Shown here piece after piece: positions 1-12,194 of a DNA stretch of 64,000 nt. The notes under the pieces were generated by a model. The model worked only from the letters and a program-made list of their open reading frames with translations. It ran no database searches and was not told the origin of the DNA. Within the stretch, counting starts at the first letter, position 1. Every line of letters starts with the position of its first letter. Position numbers and translations under genes: made by a program. The stretch is from Escarpia spicata (Eukaryota; Annelida; Polychaeta; Sabellida; Siboglinidae). The stretch spans positions 40,845,379 through 40,909,378 of the forward strand of contig OZ023205.1 of NCBI GenBank assembly GCA_963995525.1. The letters run 5' to 3'.

Positions 1-59
1 GTTTCTCTCTATACGTCTCGTGTCTTCTAGTATCTTTTTCAATTTCTCCATATATCAAC

Positions 60-345
60 GTCAACATTCACGTTGAATAGAGTTCCTGATGTATGAATAT
101 TCACATTGTAATGAATTCCTCACACAGAAATATTTACATAATAACGAATTCCTCTCGCACGAACATTCACATCATAACAAACTAACGTCACATCTTAATA
201 CATTCCTGTCACACGAACAGTCACACTGTATAGATATTTTCTAATAAATTCCTGTCTAACGAACAATCACACTGCAACACATCTCTGTCTCATGAACAAT
301 CACATTCTAACGAACTCCCATCGCACGAACACCCTGTCCTTCGAC
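60..345. repeat. Degenerate ~33 bp minisatellite at the 3' end of gene 1
   Basis: About seven diverged copies of a unit readable on the plus strand as cctgtcacacgaacattcaca. The anchor cct(c/g)t..cacgaac recurs near 85, 118, 151, 205, 251, 284 and 316, so the spacing is mostly 32-33 bp with two longer intervals. The copy at 316-345 lies inside the last codons of the minus-strand gene ending at 300; the others would form its 3' UTR. Confidence 0.75.
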
Positions 346-1955
346 GTGTCGGTCTTGCAATCCTGCGCCATAGCTATCTGTCGCTTGCCCCGCGATTGGT
401 CTGGGTCTGTCACGTGCATCATACATGTGCGCGACCACCTATTGACGAATACCTTATCTGCGCCTCTGTATTGCCATTTCTGGTGTTCATCGTTGCTCGC
501 GCAAATTTCCGCTATAACGTACGCGGACTTCTTGACCGCCAAACATTGACCGTCAACCATTAGTCGGCCGTCCGAGTGCAACTCGAACACGTGACTTATC
601 GCCATGGAGACGCCGTGCGAGCATGCGCCCAGGTCGATGCGCGAGTCGTTTCCGGGCGACGCACACATCCCGTTGAAGACGCGTAGGTAGCCGTAGTCGA
701 CGACGTCGCCACCTGACGGCTTGTAGACGAGGCCAACGGCGACATCAGTCACGTACCAGTTGAGGTTGCGACAATGCAGCGGCGCCAGACGATGCCGTCG
801 CGCCTCTAGCGAAGTCGTCTCGGTGGCGCTGGTCTGTTGCGCGGCGTCCGTCTGCCGGTACACGAACTCCTTCATCTCGCCGAGCCATAACTCGGCGATG
901 CGGCGTATGTTGCTCTTGCTCCCCACGCGGATCGGGTCGTTGAGGTTGAGCACGCCGACCCGAGAACACGGCAATACCTTCACCGACCCACCGCACATCC
1001 ACGCCCGCAGGGACAGCTCCAGGTTCTCCCCGCCCGCTTCCGTGAAGCCCTCGTCGTACCCACCCAGCGTCTCGAAATACGCCTTCCCGACGGCGAACGC
1101 GTTGCCGCGCATGACGGGGCTCGCGAGAGGGGCTGTGACGTCACTCGCCTTGGACCGCTCGACCATGCGCACGTTGAGGCGCCAACTGAACGTCGTCACG
1201 AGGTTATGCGCCGTCGACTTGTAGTCATAGCTCACCGGGTCGTTAATGCTGTCATAGTGTGGCACGGCGATCACCGACTTCTCGGAGGCGATGAGCTGCA
1301 GAAGCGGCTCGAGCCATCTCTGCGCGCACACGACCGTCGTGTCGAGGAACACAAGCACGGGGGCTGTTGCCGACGCCGCCCCCTTCAGTCGCGCCCGCGT
1401 CACACCCTCGCGCTCGCTGTTACGCAACAGGCGGGCGTTGGGCAGCTTTGTGACGTATACATCCGCCGCTTTGATGATATAATCAAGTGTTGACCCATCA
1501 TCGATGATTATGATCTCGCGGATGAGTTGCGCGGGCGTGTGCGCCAATACGCTGCCTAAGGTTGTCTTCATATCGAAGAACTGATAGTCGAAGAAGTCGA
1601 TGATGACACTCACTGTCTGTTGGACCTCGTACCGTTTGTCACGGCATGCTGCTGGTCGCGCGTCCGTGATCGCCTCCACCCTCGGGTCGACCAACCCGCC
1701 CTGCTTCGGCGTCTGCGTTAACACCACCAGAAGTTGCGCAGACGCTCTTTGTGCGTCATTCGAAGGCGTTTCTTGTGCGCCATTTTGGTTGAAGGTTTTG
1801 GAGAATGAGCTTAGCTGACTGTACGCACGTGGTTTTGGTGCATCGGTAGGACCGTGCAAGTAGCCACGCCGCTGCACGAAGACGTAGACTAGAGAGAGGA
1901 AAACCGACAACAGCACTAAGTCCAACATCAGGCCGTTAACTCGCCTCGCTGCCAT
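300..1955 (-). CDS. Polypeptide GalNAc-transferase-like protein (GT27 family), intronless, DxH motif lost
   Basis: A 551-residue type II Golgi-type protein. The known family transfers GalNAc from UDP-GalNAc to Ser/Thr of secreted proteins. Seen: signal anchor at about residues 9-27; stem to about 100; GT-A catalytic region about 114-370 with IIDDGS (150-155), RARLKGA (187-193), GGENLELSLRAW (308-319) and a downstream ELWL; ricin-B lectin domain about 405-551 with QCLAV (470-474) and QKW/RWEF motifs. Length fits the family (about 550-600). Odd: the metal-binding DxH is DTT (205-207), the CSHVGH ligand region is CSRVGV (330-335), and the W of WGGEN is A307, so catalysis is doubtful. No intron interrupts the ORF, while the paralogue at 14-18 kb has three. 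The start ATG follows aac and is followed by G (Kozak-like), with a transmembrane segment directly behind it. Confidence 0.85.
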   Translation of the reverse strand: MAARRVNGLMLDLVLLSVFLSLVYVFVQRRGYLHGPTDAPKPRAYSQLSSFSKTFNQNGAQETPSNDAQRASAQLLVVLTQTPKQGGLVDPRVEAITDARPAACRDKRYEVQQTVSVIIDFFDYQFFDMKTTLGSVLAHTPAQLIREIIIIDDGSTLDYIIKAADVYVTKLPNARLLRNSEREGVTRARLKGAASATAPVLVFLDTTVVCAQRWLEPLLQLIASEKSVIAVPHYDSINDPVSYDYKSTAHNLVTTFSWRLNVRMVERSKASDVTAPLASPVMRGNAFAVGKAYFETLGGYDEGFTEAGGENLELSLRAWMCGGSVKVLPCSRVGVLNLNDPIRVGSKSNIRRIAELWLGEMKEFVYRQTDAAQQTSATETTSLEARRHRLAPLHCRNLNWYVTDVAVGLVYKPSGGDVVDYGYLRVFNGMCASPGNDSRIDLGACSHGVSMAISHVFELHSDGRLMVDGQCLAVKKSAYVIAEICASNDEHQKWQYRGADKVFVNRWSRTCMMHVTDPDQSRGKRQIAMAQDCKTDTSKDRVFVRWEFVRM

Positions 1956-2080
1956 TGTTTCTACGGCCCGCCACTCGCAATCGCGCGATCACCTCTGAAA
2001 ATACAAACGTCGTAGAATGTTAGCATCAGTCTGCTTGAAGGTTGGGTGGAGAATGCACTCGATAAGGGAGACACGCAACG

Positions 2081-2192
2081 GTGTGTGTGTGTGTGTGTGC
2101 GTGTGTGCGTGCGTGCGTGTGTGTGTGTGTGCATGTTTGCATGTGTATGGTATGTGTGTGCGTGTGAGCGCGTGTATGCGTGCACTGATGTA
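2081..2192. repeat. GT/GC-rich dinucleotide microsatellite upstream of gene 1
   Basis: Interrupted (GT)n with gc and at variants, starting about 125 bp upstream of the gene 1 ATG. It can form Z-DNA-prone alternating purine-pyrimidine tracts; no regulatory role is shown. Confidence 0.85.
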
Positions 2193-2199
2193 CATACAC

Positions 2200-3870
2200 G
2201 CATGCATGTACGGGTTCTATATACAATATCTCCAAACGAGATATATGTGTCCTTGGTTGCTGTGTTGCTGACTTGTTATAGCTTCCACGCAACTACTTTT
2301 ATGCAGTATGGCTCTCGTACATCAAATTGCACAATGAACTTCTCGCGACATTTTCGCACAAAAGGTATCTTTTTTCCCCACCTGTGCACACTACACTTAG
2401 GTATTGCTCGTGTCTTTACCGATCGTAATGGTGAAGATACGAGAATAATTCTGCAGAACGCAGTACAATTTTTGGTACACACTCAATGTAGAAGACCGCT
2501 AGCTAATTCTGAAGGCTAGAAATGCGACGACAGCTGCATGGTTTGACTAAAGTAGGCCCTACGTCGGTCGTGCACAACACATTTAATTATACGTCTTATT
2601 AAAAACTAAACGTTAGTAAGACAGAAGAAACTGTTGTGCTTCAAGATGATTAAATATTTGAAAAAGTTACTGTCCGCAGTTCTGCAATACACATGTGGTG
2701 GACATCGCCGTCAAGCAGATACGGCTTCCCTTTAGGTGAGTTCATGCGAACCAATGTTGATGACTGACTTTACATGATCCAGTATTGCATAGTCAGATGA
2801 ATATATTTGCTTTAATCACCGTCAGTATGTCACTGGGAGAATCAAGAAAGTCACGCACCCACAACTTAGCAAGGACACGACTATCCGGGCGTGTGAGGTA
2901 GGAAACGACCACATCTAACTGATTCCATAACTGATAACGCCAACTATGAATGACGTGTCTCTTGGCAGTTTGGTTATGACGGATCGTTGATCAGTGAGTA
3001 AGCCATACAACATTGAAACATGGTTACAGTACGTTAAAAAAAATTGGTATGTGCAGTCGTTGAACCATGACAAAAGTTATGTCTGTGAACTGTGAGTGAC
3101 ACATCTGTATTTGAAACCACATCACCCACGCTGCAGCGATAGTCAACAAGGTTGTTGACGCGAACTATTTAAATGCTCAGTGTTTTTTTTCCTAATCTAG
3201 GTCAGTTTATGTGAATAAGTAACCTACTCGTCATACGTTATACAACGTTCAAATCATATAAACTACACGTCACACAAGCTGAATGTTATAACCCATTAAT
3301 AATTCTGTCAACAAATATACAATCGACAGGTCATAAAACGTACGAGTCGTACAACCTACGAGTCATACACATGACAGGTTATATTAAACACACAAGTCAA
3401 TCAACCTGTAAATCATACAATATACAAGTATAGTTTCGTTCGGTAAAAAAATTAAGTGCAATCGATGAACCCTAACTACCAGTGATATATGACGATGTTC
3501 GTGCTTGGTACATGTTGCAATCTGCACTCGAGAAAAGAGAGCAACGCCGCAGCGAGCGATGGCCAAACAGATTGTCGACGAGATGAAAAGCAAGCGTAGT
3601 ACAAAACAACAGTAGCAAATCGACATGGAAACGCTTCACTGCCTCAGACTGAGTCATCGTACCTAGCGACGACAGTAACTTCAGATAAGAAAACTATGCA
3701 TACATACACACATACATGTGTGTTCGTGTGTGCGTGTGTGTGAGGGGGTTAGCGTAATATTATCTGGATGAAGTCATTCGGTGAAGTGCAACATAGGAAC
3801 GAAGACTATCTCCAACGCATTCCCCCAACGGATAATACTAATATTGTTATAAGATGAGATCTCCCAAATT
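2200..3870. other. Intergenic sequence, no gene recognised
   Basis: AT-rich sequence with short ORFs that have no recognisable domain or plausible splice-site pairing. A short GT-rich run lies near 3710-3745. Confidence 0.5.
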
Positions 3871-3910
3871 AATGGCATGTTCGTGTGGTGATATCCTGTA
3901 TTGAATGGGT

Positions 3911-4212
3911 CGATGACCAGTGCAATTTATAAGGTTTTTTGTAGAGCAAATTGCTCGTATGAAATCCTGCTCCGCCTGTATGAAATTGTGTAGTATGTAA
4001 TGTTTTAATGGCTAAGAAATTTGAAGATAAAACACATGTTTTACTCGTATGGCATTCCATACGATGACCAGTTTGTGTTTTATAAGGCTTTCCGTACGGT
4101 AAATTGCCCGTGTGAATCTTGTTCCGCCCGTATGAGATTTATAATATGTAATATTTTAATGGCTAAGACAAGTTGAAGATAAAAATCCATCTTTGCTTAT
4201 ATTACATTCCTA
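3911..4212. repeat. Tandem duplication, ~151 bp unit, two copies
   Basis: Unit 1 starts at cgatgaccag (3911) and unit 2 at cgatgaccag (4062). Both then carry ttataagg, a tccgcc(t/c)gtatga segment, atgtaat.ttttaatggctaag and gaagataaaa. Copies differ at many bases, so the duplication is old. Not recognised as a known element. Confidence 0.75.
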
Positions 4213-4904
4213 ACTGCCCGCATGGGTTGACCATTAAAATCCAAGACGGGGAAAGATTCCAATGAATATCAAGTTTATGTTTTGCACTTGTTCTGACACG
4301 GTCTGGCTGCTAACATGTAATATTGGCGAATAATTAGTGAATGTTGGAACTTAGAACAAACAATAGATTATGTCAATATAAAATATGGCCAAACAGTAGT
4401 GGTTGTGTTGTCCATACCCTGGGCACTCATCCGTGAAAGATTAGCTTGCGGAATGACCTCAGTGTACTGTAGCAATATACATGCTAGCCAACAGCTATAT
4501 TAATCATTTGATGTCTAAGGTCAGAGCATTGCTATCATTATCTGATGTCTGGGCGCGGTGTCAACCGAGAGGACAGCAGATCTAGTCTAACGATTGCCGT
4601 TTAAAAACGGAGTAATTTTCGTTCACCCCATATTGCCCTAGTTAATGCAGTTACGTTAAAACGGGTGCATGACAACATACGTATATCCATTGATGGGATT
4701 ACAAGAAGGAACAGCTTTCGCGCAGTAAGCGGAGCGTGGCTGGATGTTTCAATAGACGTTGAAATGTGGTTGAATGTCGGGAAGGCGCGGTTTAAATGGA
4801 ATGCGTCAAGTTGCTCCAGTCGTATGGTTAGTTTGCAATAAAGTGTCTTATTATCAGTCGCACCGCGTCCTACTGTGGATACTTCTTGGCACATGCGACT
4901 CTCT
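4213..4904. other. Intergenic sequence, nothing recognised
   Basis: No domain, splice-site series or repeat structure that I can support. Confidence 0.4.
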
Positions 4905-5112
4905 CATATATATATATCTCATATATATATATATCTCTCTTATATATATCTCTCTCATATATATATCTCTCTCATATATATATCTCTCTCTTATATATAT
5001 CTCTCTCATATATATATCTCTCATATATATATATATATATCTCATATATATATATATCTGTCTCATATATATATCTCTCTCATATATATATATATCTCTC
5101 TCATATATATAT
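4905..5112. repeat. Compound (TA)n/(TC)n microsatellite
   Basis: About 200 bp of alternating tatatata and ctctct blocks with a period of roughly 15-20 bp. It creates spurious open frames rich in Ile, Tyr and Ser on both strands. Confidence 0.9.
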
Positions 5113-7330
5113 GAGTCAACGTGTCCAGTACGTAGATGCGCGACACTTGTATTGGCTCGTTGTACATGACACTGTACCATCTGGTAGTCTGCATTACGTA
5201 GTCATCGGTGTCACGCTCACTGTGCGTGTCGACAATCCAGCGGTGGGCGTTGTGTGACAATGACAGAAGCAGATGATTCCCTGTGTCGTGTTGCTTACTT
5301 AAGCAACTCCTGTCGTGTTTCTTTGCGCAGCAGCACTCACAAATGTCTGCTTAATATGTCCTGTATGTCTGATAGCTGATAGTTTCTCGTCATATCGCCT
5401 TATCTGATGGCTAGCTGTCATCAGATAAGTCTTGTTCCAGTACCCATGATTGTGACCGACGACGGGGGCTGACATCGACCACATGGTTTGTCTGAAAGGC
5501 CACGTACCCCTCGTGGCAACGACCTTTAAAGTTCCAACAATGTGTGGCATCCGTGAATGAGTCACTGTCCATAGAACGGGTCACGGGTCGTGGTAATTCA
5601 AGTCGACTCGCGTAGCATGTCGGGGATAATTATCCTATAGACATTTATCCCCTGAATATTCGCCATTTAACCATCATGCAATTTGGCCCATATCTCGCCT
5701 GTTGACATATTCTAGGTTTCTTAAAATAAGAGGATCTTTCCCACGAAATAACGAAATGTTTTATTGGAAAATTGGAAATATTTGACCCACTGCGTAAGTG
5801 ATTAATTAATTTTCTACTTTTTTTATTCAAAACGTATGCTAGATTATTGGATCTAAATATAATTTGGTCAGCAGGCGACTTATTCCGTATAAACTTGAGT
5901 GTTCAAGGCAAGTGTTTTGTAAGTTGGCATACCTTAAACAAATTAGGTAGACACATTTTACATGAACAATTATTGCATATTTCACATAATCACATTCATG
6001 TTTTTGTTTAAATTCAAGTCTTAAAGGTTTCTACAAATAATTAGCGGAATAACTGATGAGAAGAAATCGGGACAAGAAAAAGTGGTAGGAAATGACGTGT
6101 GTATATCCGCGTCCCTTCCGGCGTTTGGATGAATCCACATACGGAATGTCTGAACTAAAATAGAAGTCGCCGACAGGAAACGCCCCCTAAACGTTGCACG
6201 AAGTTAGTGCGTGAAGCACGTTGTAGGCAAACCTGGGTGGTTGTTTACGACGCTATACATCAACGTCATTGTGGCTTCGTGGCGACGCTGGCCTACCGAC
6301 GGCCATTTCAGTAAGAGGAGATACTACTGACCTGGCTTTGTGACACCTTCGCTACACCGCCGCTATTGTTTCTGTTCGCCCAACCGTCAAGCGAAGCACC
6401 GATACTGTAATCAACAACGTATCGATTTCTCGGTCTCGCTTTATTGCTTTATTTTCGCAATACCACGTGTGTTTTGAACGTATACGCGGCAAGCATGGCA
6501 ATGTCAGGTTACTAAATTACGGTACTCGTTAAGGCCATGTGATCACTAGTACTAGTGTCCAGCCACGAGTTCCGACCTGAATCACAATACTGTCAGAACA
6601 CAGCCGGCCTGTAAATGCCACGCCACACATATGCCGACACGCTTCAACGGAAGCTAGACCTACGGGGATCAACTCGACTCACCTGTGATAACTCACGCTA
6701 GAATGATCCGCAGCATATTTCGGTGAAATGCTACTACGTCAAATGTGTCTCACATGTGGGCTTACGTATCCGACTCGAAATGACATTCGAGCAGTGACTG
6801 CTTTCGACTACATCGACCGGCCCCTACCGACGCTCGCACCGACTGAGCTTAGCGACGGGCGCACTGGGTCAGGCAGGTGCGTGCCGAAAGCGAGAACCAA
6901 TTGAATACCACATATCCCTGTTCACTGGCTCACCTAGCGGTCGCGTTGTTCCTACTGGATCCGTCCAGAGTTTAACGCTGCACACAGCTTGACTATTCAG
7001 TTGTTATGGCTGCGATGCCGTGAAAAAAAGGTTTGCCACGTCTACAACCTGTTATACTCCGATCTCGGTAGTGGACTCGTCCGACACGCGCCGCCACATA
7101 CAGCCCAGACTTGTGCCGACGGAACAGGCCCACCGGAGTGCATCCGAAAAGGGATCCTTTACAATCTGGAGATGAACGGGAAGTAAGGACCATCTCAAAA
7201 TAGTAATGGTTGTAATCAAAGCAAACTAGTCCAGGCATGCCTCTGCAAACACACGACCTTATATACAGATACGCATGCACCCACATAGGCACAGGAAATC
7301 AATCAACCACTCTCTCAATGTGATCGACGA
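5113..7330. other. Intergenic sequence with one small inverted repeat
   Basis: No gene recognised. At 5399-5429 cttatctgatg and catcagataag form an 11 bp inverted repeat around a 9 nt loop. A GC-richer stretch at about 6100-7190 contains short ORFs without recognisable domains. Confidence 0.4.
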
Positions 7331-7426
7331 AGAAGAAGACTCACTCACTCGCCCATTCGCCTACTCACCCACACACCAACTCACCAACTCACCCACTCAT
7401 CAACTCACATACTTACTCAGTCACAT

Positions 7427-8050
7427 TCACTCACTCACTCACTCACTCACTCACTCACTCACTCACTCACTCACTCACTCACTCACTCACTCACTCACTC
7501 ACTCACTCACTCACTCACTCACTCACTCACTCACTCACTCACTCACTCACTCACTCACTCACTCACTCACTCACTCACTCACTCACTCACTCACTCACTC
7601 ACTCACTCACTCACTCACTCACTCACTCACTCACTCACTCACTCACTCACTCACTCACTCACTCACTCACTCACTCACTCACTCACTCACTCACTCACTC
7701 ACTCACTCACTCACTCACTCACTCACTCACTCACTCACTCACTCACTCACTCACTCACTCACTCACTCACTCACTCACTCACTCACTCACTCACTCACTC
7801 ACTCACTCACTCACTCACTCACTCACTCACTCACTCACTCACTCACTCACTCACTCACTCACTCACTCACTCACTCACTCACTCACTCACTCACTCACTC
7901 ACTCACTCACTCACTCACTCACTCACTCACTCACTCACTCACTCACTCACTCACTCACTCACTCACTCACTCACTCACTCACTCACTCACTCACTCACTC
8001 ACTCACTCACTCACTCACTCACTCACTCACTCACTCACTCACTCACTCAC
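7427..8050. repeat. Pure (TCAC)156 tetranucleotide microsatellite
   Basis: 624 bp of uninterrupted TCAC, flanked at 7330-7426 and 8051-8110 by related but degenerate units (caactcac, acccactc). The Leu-Thr-His-Ser reading frame across it is an artefact of the repeat. Confidence 0.98.
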
Positions 8051-8110
8051 ACCCATTCACCCACTAACTCATTCAGACACATTGGCTCGCTCGCTCACAC
8101 AAATGCTCAC

Positions 8111-10251
8111 ACACGTTTTCATGCTCATTTGACATACATAACATCGGTATACATTACACATACACACTTCTTTTAAGTTAGGTAAAATTAATATTGCATT
8201 GATAACAATACGCAATGTGTCCTGCCAGCAACGATTAGGCGGCGCTGTGGAAATACTTATTTGGTCTCCCAGTCTGCGGGCGTGGACACACGTGGCTGCA
8301 CACATCTCTTCATTATCGCAGCGCACACTGTCAACCCTCTTTGCGACTTCCGTACGGTATGTTTTGTCACAGCCTGTCACCCAGTGAGCTTTTGATCGGC
8401 AGACAGATACTACATTGTGAGTACGTTAAGACTGTGTCCTGTGTTATCCAGTATGTCCCCCGCTAACTTCTGTGATATAATTGTGTTACCGCGCCGTATT
8501 CTCCACCGTGATCAATTTATTGTACGGCATATACACTTTTTACACAGTCACACACTCACGCACATGCACACTCACACGCACGCAATTTTGCGGAAAATGT
8601 ATACATAAACATTATATTTGGATGAAAACGGACATACTACTAATGCATTTAAACACTGGGTTGAATTAACAACACGCGAGGACAGTGTAGACAAATATGC
8701 ATATTTATTTGGGAAGTAAATGGCCCATGACATTGTTTGACTATTAGCGATATTGAGTGGCGGGTGGACATTGTTTTCGTTAAAGGGCGGTGTGACCGTT
8801 GTCACTGATACCACGGGAGCTTCCTGGTCAAAAGGACCTGGCGCGCGAGATACCACGAGTGATCTCCCGTATGATCCGTGTCATTAACCTTTTCCACATT
8901 CATTTTAATATTTTATCATTTCATATACTATATATGAAGTTGAGACTATCCGTAAACACTTGATGGATTGCTTATAATTGTTGAAGCTTGATATTACCTT
9001 GTTGCTTAAACATACACAATTGGACAGTTGAAAGGGGATTTAGTTACGCGCCATTTGCCGCGCGACAGTTCGGTTTGTAGCAACAAATACCGTCATAACT
9101 TCCCTTTCATGTTTTTAGGTAAGTTGAAACCAATGCATGCGATAGACACAATCACAGCACTGTATGCGTGGCGTTCATTTCCACTCTGCTCAGCAATCTG
9201 GGACAACAAAGACTGAACCACATTACGCAACGTCGACCAAACCCTGATCTTATCGTTTAGACCATGCAATACATATTCGTATTAGTTTCCATGTCAAGTA
9301 GAAAAAAGTTGTGATATATTCGGTGACCGCGTGTATGTCGCGCAGTCTCAATGTCGTGACACCGATGTGTCAATTTGTTACACAGGTGTCGTCATCCAGG
9401 GATGATGTCATCGTCTACGTTTCCCCGCAGCCGTACATGACATTACACGTAAAGCTTCTTTCTGTCACACCGGCTTCGGACAAGATGGTTGTCATTTATG
9501 CTGATAAAATACTATTATGCGCTGTTGTGGCTGTGTAATCGCGTCGGACACCTGCATTGAAGCGATAACGTAATGCACTATGCTCTTGCTATACAACACA
9601 CCAACTTGACTATACTTTAAAATTACCAAACTAGTCCGAAGTATCCGACGATGTCCTATACAGTGTGCAGTTTTCTATGACATTTTGATAACCGCTTGAT
9701 AGGTAGGTTTATCTGAACGCAAGTAATTTAGAGGATATTTCACTGAATGTCTGACAGCGTGAGAGTATAATTTTGATCATCGTCGTTATACATATTCTAT
9801 CAAACAAATCAGGAAAATTGCCAGCAGCTTTGGTATATCATAAAAATATGCATAGCCTCGAGCAACAGCGCATGTGTAGCCTATCTCTCCACTCCGCATA
9901 ACACATGTTTAATTGTGCGTGTGCATGTGCGTGGTATGCTGCCGTGTGTGTGTGTGAGTGTGTGCGGGCGCGGAAGTGTGCGCGGAGTGTTGCGTAAGTT
10001 AGTATGTTTGTGTATGTCTTTAATGCATTTTAATTTGCGTGGATTGATGGACGAACGTTTTGTTGTCAAATAAATTATCATAGATTTTGCCTCTTGTTGA
10101 TTTGTTCAACGTATATAAAGAGGCATTTAGCCTCCCAGTAAATATTATTTGAAAACTGTTCATTCTTTGGGGTATGTAGGTTCATTCCATCATTGTATAA
10201 AACAAGGTTTAAAGATGAATATATCGAAGACAAAAGCTAGAAAATGACATA

Positions 10252-10255
<4 letters not shown>
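8111..10255. other. Intergenic sequence, no gene recognised
   Basis: Short ORFs only. GT-rich microsatellite-like sequence lies at about 9915-9975. A (TA)n run starts at 10256. Confidence 0.4.
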
Positions 10256-10293
<38 letters not shown>

Positions 10294-10297
10294 AACC

Positions 10298-10625
10298 TGG
10301 AGAGAAAAACAAACATCTGGGTAAGGCAGAAGAAAAAGGTCATAGACGTGATAGAACAAATCAGAAGACAGAAGTGGACCTGGGCAGGGCACATCAGCAG
10401 ACTACGAGATAACCGATGGACATCGCGTATTACAACCTGGAAACCTTACGAAGGGAAACGATCTAGAGGAAGACCGGCGAGACGGTGGAGAGACGAACTA
10501 GACGAGTACTGGAAGGGCACCATCTGGCAGAGGATAGCGCGAGACAGGCAGATTTGGAAGCGACATGCGAGGTATTCGCCCAACCACGGGACACAACGGC
10601 TGCATAGTGATGATGATGATGATGA
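10298..10625 (+). mobile_element. LINE 3'-terminal fragment (reverse-transcriptase C-terminus plus GAT tail)
   Basis: Reading plus, the frame gives IWVRQKKKVIDVIEQIRRQKWTWAGHISR in pieces, followed by a GKRSRGRPARRW block and two further W-rich segments. This is the usual C-terminal region of endonuclease/reverse-transcriptase polyproteins of non-LTR retrotransposons. A (GAT)n run at about 10607-10624 looks like the 3' tail. Everything upstream of 10298 is missing and replaced by a (TA)n tract, so this is a dead 5'-truncated copy. Confidence 0.8.
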
Positions 10626-10659
10626 CTGCCGTCTATACAAACAAACATCTGAGTGAACT

Positions 10660-12190
10660 AAAACAGAGGTCAAACGGACACCACCACACATCGAATACAG
10701 GTACACCAAAAAGTTATTACGTTTGTATAGTTGCTACTGTCCCACCACAAACAATAGAAATGACATTCACAAGCCCTCTGCCCTCACAAGACACACACAC
10801 GTGGCAGTCACATCCGCTAGACAGCCGCAGGTGAGCCAATTGCGGCTACGCGTGCAACTAGGTCGGTTCAGGTGGGTTTGCTCGGCGTGACCGCATTGTG
10901 TGTATCAGTCACGGCCGGGTCAAACGCAACGGGTCGTTCCGGCACAACCTGTAGGGCCGGTTTGGAACGGTGACTGCGACTCAGTGCTATGTAGGCGGCC
11001 AGACACTTCCAGCTGGATTTCTACTGTCGTTTGGGCACACACAACGAGTGTTGAGATCGGAGAACGTCTGGACATTAGGATTGAAGAATGCTCGGAGTTG
11101 GAACGACTCGGCCTCGCAAACACTCAGGTATGCAAACGTAACAGTTAAACAGGTCACACACGCTACACACGCTACACACGCAACATGCATGGTAGCTGTC
11201 GCGAAATATAGACAGACGTGCTACTGCATTGAAATACTGGTAATTTTCCACATCGATTGACGTCGGACAGTGACCATTTGTGATTGTCATGTACTCGTCT
11301 GTGGACAATTAATGTAAATTAGGCGGATATCCGCGGGGAAGCAGTGAAGCGATCGTATGAGTAGACTGTAAACAATGTCGTAGTTGTATGACGATCCTCC
11401 ATAATGACTGACAAACACATATATGACATGTGAGAGTTTGAACATTTGTTTTTACAAGCACGTAGTATTTTTTAAGGTAAAAGTGTTAGTAAAGTTAGCA
11501 ATATAAGGCTTACCTGACTTGGTTGTGTTATACAGCGATGCGTCATCACTTCACGACAACACAATCAGCTATCAGACACGACACCTTGCGAATGTATTTA
11601 CGAATCAACCCTTGTTTACCTGTGTTTCAGGTATTGGTTGTAAACTTCGATATTATTTTTTTGTACCGTCACTAGTGTTCATTGTCCAAAATGACTCACC
11701 TTCACGAGACGTAACAACTTTTACACACATCGTTGGTAATATTTCCTTCTATTCAGACCTATTTGCAAGCCGTAGACACACACACACGCACACGCACCAG
11801 TGTCGGGCCTACCGTTGTCTCAGTTGGTCACACATATCACAAGTAGAATCGACCACGTGGTTAAGTACATCAGCATACAGTCACTCACACAAGCAAAGCA
11901 TAATTTTGTATAATATGTAATTATAAACAAGGATAAACAAACGAGCTAGGTATTGCAACGGGAATTACATTGTTTTATATTTTAACAAATCGAACTTGAA
12001 AGGAGATGAACTAAAAATTCGAAATGAGGAAGTACAGTTAATAACGAGTTTGGATTCTTCATCATTGAGCAGTATCAGGAAATTGTACTCGTCCCCACGT
12101 TGAAGACGATCCATCACAACCGAAGTCACGTGTTCTGCACGAACTCTTTGGTGGTGTTTGATTCCACGAGGATAAGAGCAGTTTTACACA
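10660..12190. other. Intergenic sequence, no gene recognised
   Basis: Short ORFs only. A short tandem cacacgcta repeat occurs near 11157-11185 and a CA microsatellite near 11775-11800. Confidence 0.4.
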
Positions 12191-12194
12191 AGCG

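Noticed and set aside
1961..2292. Thr-His repeat ORFs next to gene 1
   Set aside because: Translation of the GT microsatellite.
4774..5260. Overlapping Ile/Tyr/Ser-rich ORFs on both strands
   Set aside because: Translation of the (TA)n/(TC)n microsatellite.
7275..8132. 285-codon plus ORF of Leu-Thr-His-Ser repeats
   Set aside because: Pure translation of the (TCAC)n microsatellite; no gene signals around it.
10308..10652. 13 bp direct repeat aaacaaacatctg on both sides of the LINE fragment
   Set aside because: The left copy lies within LINE coding sequence, so it is not a target-site duplication; probably chance.
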